Positions 60,175 through 64,000 of a stretch of DNA of 64,000 nucleotides are shown here, in pieces. How positions within the stretch are numbered: the stretch's first letter is position 1; every line of letters begins with the position of its first letter. Origin of the DNA: Zygnema cylindricum (Eukaryota; Streptophyta; Zygnematophyceae; Zygnematales; Zygnemataceae). Under the pieces are notes generated by a model, which saw only the letters and a list, made by a program, of their open reading frames with translations, searched no databases and was not told where the DNA came from. The stretch is taken from positions 268,181 to 332,180 of the forward strand of contig JBBHKE010003003.1 of the NCBI GenBank assembly GCA_037447655.1, given 5' to 3'. Made by a program: the position numbers and the translations under genes.

Positions 60175-63100
60175 GGGGGAGGTTGTGGAGTGAGGGAGGG
60201 AGAGTGGGGGAGGGGAGGAGAGGGAGAGGAGAAGGGAGGGAGAGAGGGGAGAGGGGTAAGGGGAAGGAGAGGGGGAAGGGAAGTGGGAGGAGATGCAAGT
60301 CAATATTTGATGCATGGGAGGGCCCACACCAGGATTTGTAGAATAAAGTTATTAAAATGGAACTTGAGCAGAAAATATAACCTTTTTATTTTCATTTTTT
60401 TTTGTTTTTTTTTTTTTATTTTGAGTGGTTTTTTGGGTGGCAGAGCGACAGACAATTTGGGTATATATGGGGGCATGCTCGGTAGGCATGGAAGGTTTCT
60501 CACAGAGAAAGAAAAGAAGGCGGAAAAAATATCTGTGCCTAATGAGGTACACTTTTTTTTTCTTTTCATTTTGTTCTTTTTGTTCATTTACATTGAAAAA
60601 ATTATGGGGTTTTTGGGGATTTTCTGGACAAAAAGTAGGGCTTTTTAGGTGGTATATATATATATATATATTTTTTTAAGAGAGGATTTTTTATCTGAAT
60701 TTAAATTTGGGTCCACTTCTTTTTTTGTATTCCATCTGAGAAAATTATTCTCGGCATTATTTCAATTTTACTGAGAAAGTCACATTTTTTTGTCGATTCA
60801 TTTTGTCATTTTATTTATTTATCGATTATTATTATTGTTTTTTTTTTCAGAAAATGTTTAAGTCTTGTGGACTTGTTATAAGCGACGATGGAAAAGACGA
60901 AACCGCTTTTCAAGAAATAGGGGCATTGGCGGGTGAGATTTTTGTAATATAAATAAATATAAAAAAATGTATATGTTGGGAAGTAACACGGATGAAATTT
61001 TGCATTTGCATTTTGAAATAAAACTTTTTTTTATGAAAATTAAAGATCTTTTTGGTAAAAACCGGTAAAAGGTTGAAAAAAGATCCTAAAAAAGCCCCGA
61101 TTTTTTTTTTCCTAAAACAAATTCCTAAAAGAAAACCTAAGAAGAGAAGTTCTAAAATAATTTCTTAAAAAAAACCCCTAAAAAATTTTCCCTAAAACAA
61201 ATTCCTAAAAGAAAACCTAAGAAGAAAAGTCCTAAAACAAATTCTTAAAAAAAACCCATAAAAACCAACCTGAAAATACGAAGAAAACTTCATAAAACTT
61301 ATGAAGAAAAAAAAAAAAAAACCTTAGCAAATTCTTAATATGTAAAAATAACTCCTTTTTTTATTTTATTTTATCCAGAAATATCTTTTTCTTTGGAGAA
61401 ATCTCTGAATTCGAGCGAATTTGAGGGACCCCTTCCGGATCTTCAAATTTATATGAGTTTGGGGAGTCAGGGTAAGAAAAAAAAAAAAAAAAACAAAAAA
61501 AAGGCACAAATAGGGTGAAATTTTGTGTCAAAAAATCTGATTTCTTTTTTGTTCCTTCTTTTGTTTTTTTAGTTATTTTTAATGGGGAATAATTTTTCGA
61601 AGAACAATGTGAGGTGGAAAGACAAAAGGGCCTTATTGGGGTATAAATATGAGTTAAAAAATGTGAAGTTTTATTGCTTTTTGTTCCCCTTTATTTTTCC
61701 GTTAATGGAGTGTAATTTTGGAAAAAAAAATTGTGAATTTTTATTGCGTTGTTCCTTAATTGTTTGCTTGTTTGTTTGTTTGTTTTTTTTAATTCTTTTT
61801 CCTTTTTTTAGAAAATTCGTGGATGGAGACCACCGCTAAAATGTTGTTTGGAGATAACCGGAAAACCCAAGATAAGGTCGGTGGGAATTTATATTAATTT
61901 AAAAAAAAAAAAATGGAAATAAAAGAAAACGGAGGGAAAAGGGAAAAAGGGGAAGAGAGTGGGGGGTTGGGGGGCATCTTTCTCCCTCTATATGTTTGTA
62001 ATACAGATATATGTCTAATATCCAATTAGGGAAATTCTTAATTTTATCATTAGATTATGTCGTTTTGAAAAAAAAAAAAATAGGTTTGTACAATTAGTTG
62101 TTAAATAATTTCTCTTCGTATAATTTAATGAAGGCTTATTTTTTTGGATAAAAAACGTCCACACTATATTTGCATTTTGGCATCTACATTTTTGTTTTTT
62201 GCCTCGTATTGATTGGGTATTTTGAAGCTTTAATTTCCTCTAATAAAAAAAAAACATTCTAATAATTGCAGGAAATCTCCGGTCCCGTTTGTTTTAAGGA
62301 GCTTATTTTTCCTCTCAATAAAGTATTTCCCAGGTAAAAATACGGGGCTTTTAGGGTTTTTTGGGGGGGTTTTCTTTGGGGACGGAGGAAAAGGGTGGAG
62401 AATTTTGGTTTCCTTTCAACTTTGTAGTTTTTTTTTTTTTTCTGATTTTAATATGGTTTTTTGCGAGTAATTTTAGAAGTAGGAAGAAAAATCGATGATA
62501 CAAGTTAAAGGTCGGATGACAATTTCAATTTTTTGTCCTTTTTTTAATTATTGTTGTTGTTTTTTTTTATTTTTATGATTTTGGGTTAAAACTTAGCTGC
62601 TGAGTTTATTTAGGAGCTGGGAAGAAATAGGGGGGAGGTGGGGAGGGGTGTGTGTGGGGGTGAAGTTGGGTTGCTGGCAAGAAGGAGATAGGGAAATGGG
62701 CTTATCCTTTTTTTTTGTCGTCTTTTTTTTTTGTTTTTTTTTTCAAGATTGTTACTGACATTATTGTAGTTATCTTTTTTTATTTACAATTATTTTTATT
62801 TTTAATTCACAATTGTTATGGTTATTCTATATTTTTTTAATTTGCATTTTTTTTTTAATGTACACTTTGTTACTATTTTTATTTAAATTTACAATAATTA
62901 TCACTGTTTTTATTTCGTTATAATTTACAAATTGTTACTATTACTATTAATTTACATTGGTTTTAATTTTTTTTTATTCGTATATTTGCAGTGGGGGGTC
63001 GGCGAGTCGCCTGCGACAGTTGTCACATGCGGCGATTTCTAAAGCTTATTTGGGATTTATGGCCCCCATTAAAGCAGACCCATGGCACCAGGTTTTTTTT

Positions 63101-64000
63101 TTTTTTTTTTTTTTTTTTGTGTTTTTTTGCAGTCAGTTTTTTCCTGTTTTTTTCTGTTGCTTTTTCTAGTTTTTTTTCTTGTTTTCTTTTGGTTCTTTGT
63201 TGGCCTTTTCTGGTTTTTTTTTTTCTGGATGTTCTTTGAGATGTTTTTCAAGCAAGTTTTTCTAAAGACAGGTTTGAGGCTTTTTTGTTTGTTTGTTTAT
63301 TTTTGGGTATTCTCTATGTTTTTTTTTCCTCTTTAACCATATTTAGTGTGGCGTGTTTTGTATTCTTCTACACATTCTCTCCATGTTCGGTTTGTATCCT
63401 TTTAAGTGTTTAAAATGTTTTCCTCATTGTTTTTGTTATTATTTCATGAGAATTTTTTGAAACGGTCACGAACAAGAAGAAAAAAAACCGTTCCATTTCC
63501 TTAAATTCTCGCCGACCATAACCAGTGTCCCCTTATATTATCCTTTTTTTTCTCGTTTTTTTTAATTTCCAATTTTGAGAATTTTGAGATTATTTCTCGA
63601 TTCTATGTTAGTTGATTGTTCTCTATTCTACACAACTAAGAAAAAAAAAAAAACATTTTTTGGTTTGATGAACAAGCCGCCAATTTCTTACAAAACTTTA
63701 CGAATTCTATACAAAACATTTACAAAATTTTCAACAAAAACCTTCGCGAAAACTTTTAAGAAAAAAACCTTAAAACCTTTTTCAAAACTGTAATGAAACT
63801 TTCTAAAAATTCACAAAAACTTTTTACAAAAACTTTACGAAATGTTTATGAAACGTTTACTGAATTTTCAAAAGTTAAAAAAAATGGATTCAGGTGACGT
63901 GGATATGGAATCGGGAGCGATATGACATCAGCAATCGGGAAGATTTCCATAATATGTTGTTTCGAGTTTTTAAGGATAGGCCTATTGGGGTCATAACTTG
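56858..64000 (+). CDS. second GT61-family glycosyltransferase gene, cut by window end
   Basis: Exons: 56858-57121, 57593-57829, 58235-58387, 58969-59070, 59551-59705, 60444-60546, 60851-60932, 61379-61471, 61812-61876, 62272-62333, 62992-63091, 63894 to the window end. All phases close. Matches to the first gene: SAEWWVDRLKK (SDEWWVDVIKR), ACNLGPGIWYSQN, GPVCFKELIFPLNK (AHVCFDEVIFPLNE), VTWIWNRE (VTWLWRSS). Exons of 93 and 100 nt have identical lengths in both genes. The start may be 56858 or the in-frame ATG at 56936; the N-terminus is hydrophobic (signal-anchor-like). A 79-residue charged stem (exon 2) is unlike gene 1. One exon here replaces exons 6 and 7 of gene 1, and the Cys in DICGW is lost. 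The GMHGA-type motif lies beyond the window. Confidence 0.75.
57154..57253. repeat. (TA)n microsatellite in GT61 gene 2, intron 1
   Basis: About 100 nt of TA repeat, becoming irregular (TATAATATAATA) at the right end. Confidence 0.9.
60094..60173. repeat. 80-nt uninterrupted G homopolymer
   Basis: Pure G from 60094 to 60173 within a G-rich tract (60060-60295), on the coding strand of an intron of GT61 gene 2. It has extreme G-quadruplex potential; exact length depends on sequencing accuracy. The long Gly-rich open frames across it are artefacts. Confidence 0.85.

Noticed and set aside
60028-60648. 206-codon Gly-rich open frame
   Set aside because: Created by the G homopolymer; only 60444-60546 is supported as an exon by phase and paralogy.

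Overview
The window is eukaryotic nuclear DNA, most likely from a streptophyte (green plant lineage, possibly a large-genome charophyte alga). The evidence is many short exons with GT-AG introns that are very T-rich on the coding strand, two GT61-type glycosyltransferase genes, one exon resembling the plant RING E3 ligase AIRP2, and nested Ty1/copia retrotransposons whose primer-binding site is complementary to plant initiator tRNA-Met. The species cannot be fixed from the sequence. A 10-N assembly gap lies at 34033-34042.

Layout. 0-4.1 kb: three exons of a proline-rich single-pass membrane protein (+), T- and CT-rich spacers, and one orphan AIRP2-like exon. 4.26-9.25 kb: a 5'-truncated, decayed copia element (A1, +), whose reverse transcriptase carries a 246-bp LTR-like insertion holding a tRNA gene. 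9.25-11.5 kb: mostly featureless, with a LINE RT scrap. 11.5-34.03 kb: a copia cluster. Two minus-strand elements (D, then C) share one LTR; solo LTRs have landed in each; element A (+) is inserted into C, and element B (+) is inserted into A with an exact 5-bp target duplication. 34.9-45.8 kb: an apparently complete 16-exon GT61 gene whose last intron holds a solo LTR and a 2-kb relic. 45.8-52.6 kb: repeats, including an interleaved palindromic TIR cluster and a 173-bp satellite with six units. 52.7-54.35 kb: a compact three-exon minus-strand gene with a GCR1_C/Crypton-like C-terminal segment. 55.3-56.3 kb: a solo copia LTR. 56.9 kb to the end: a second GT61 gene, cut by the window edge, sharing intron positions and phases with the first.

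How it fits together. The GT61 pair looks like an old tandem duplication: exon lengths and phases are kept, sequence is strongly diverged. These enzymes would act as Golgi type II glycosyltransferases. The most unusual signal is shared by the copia elements. Their gag start codon lies inside the LTR, 18-20 nt before its end, and translation runs straight through a primer-binding site that matches the anticodon arm (not the 3' end) of initiator tRNA-Met. Several LTRs also carry an antisense tRNA-like block at a similar offset.
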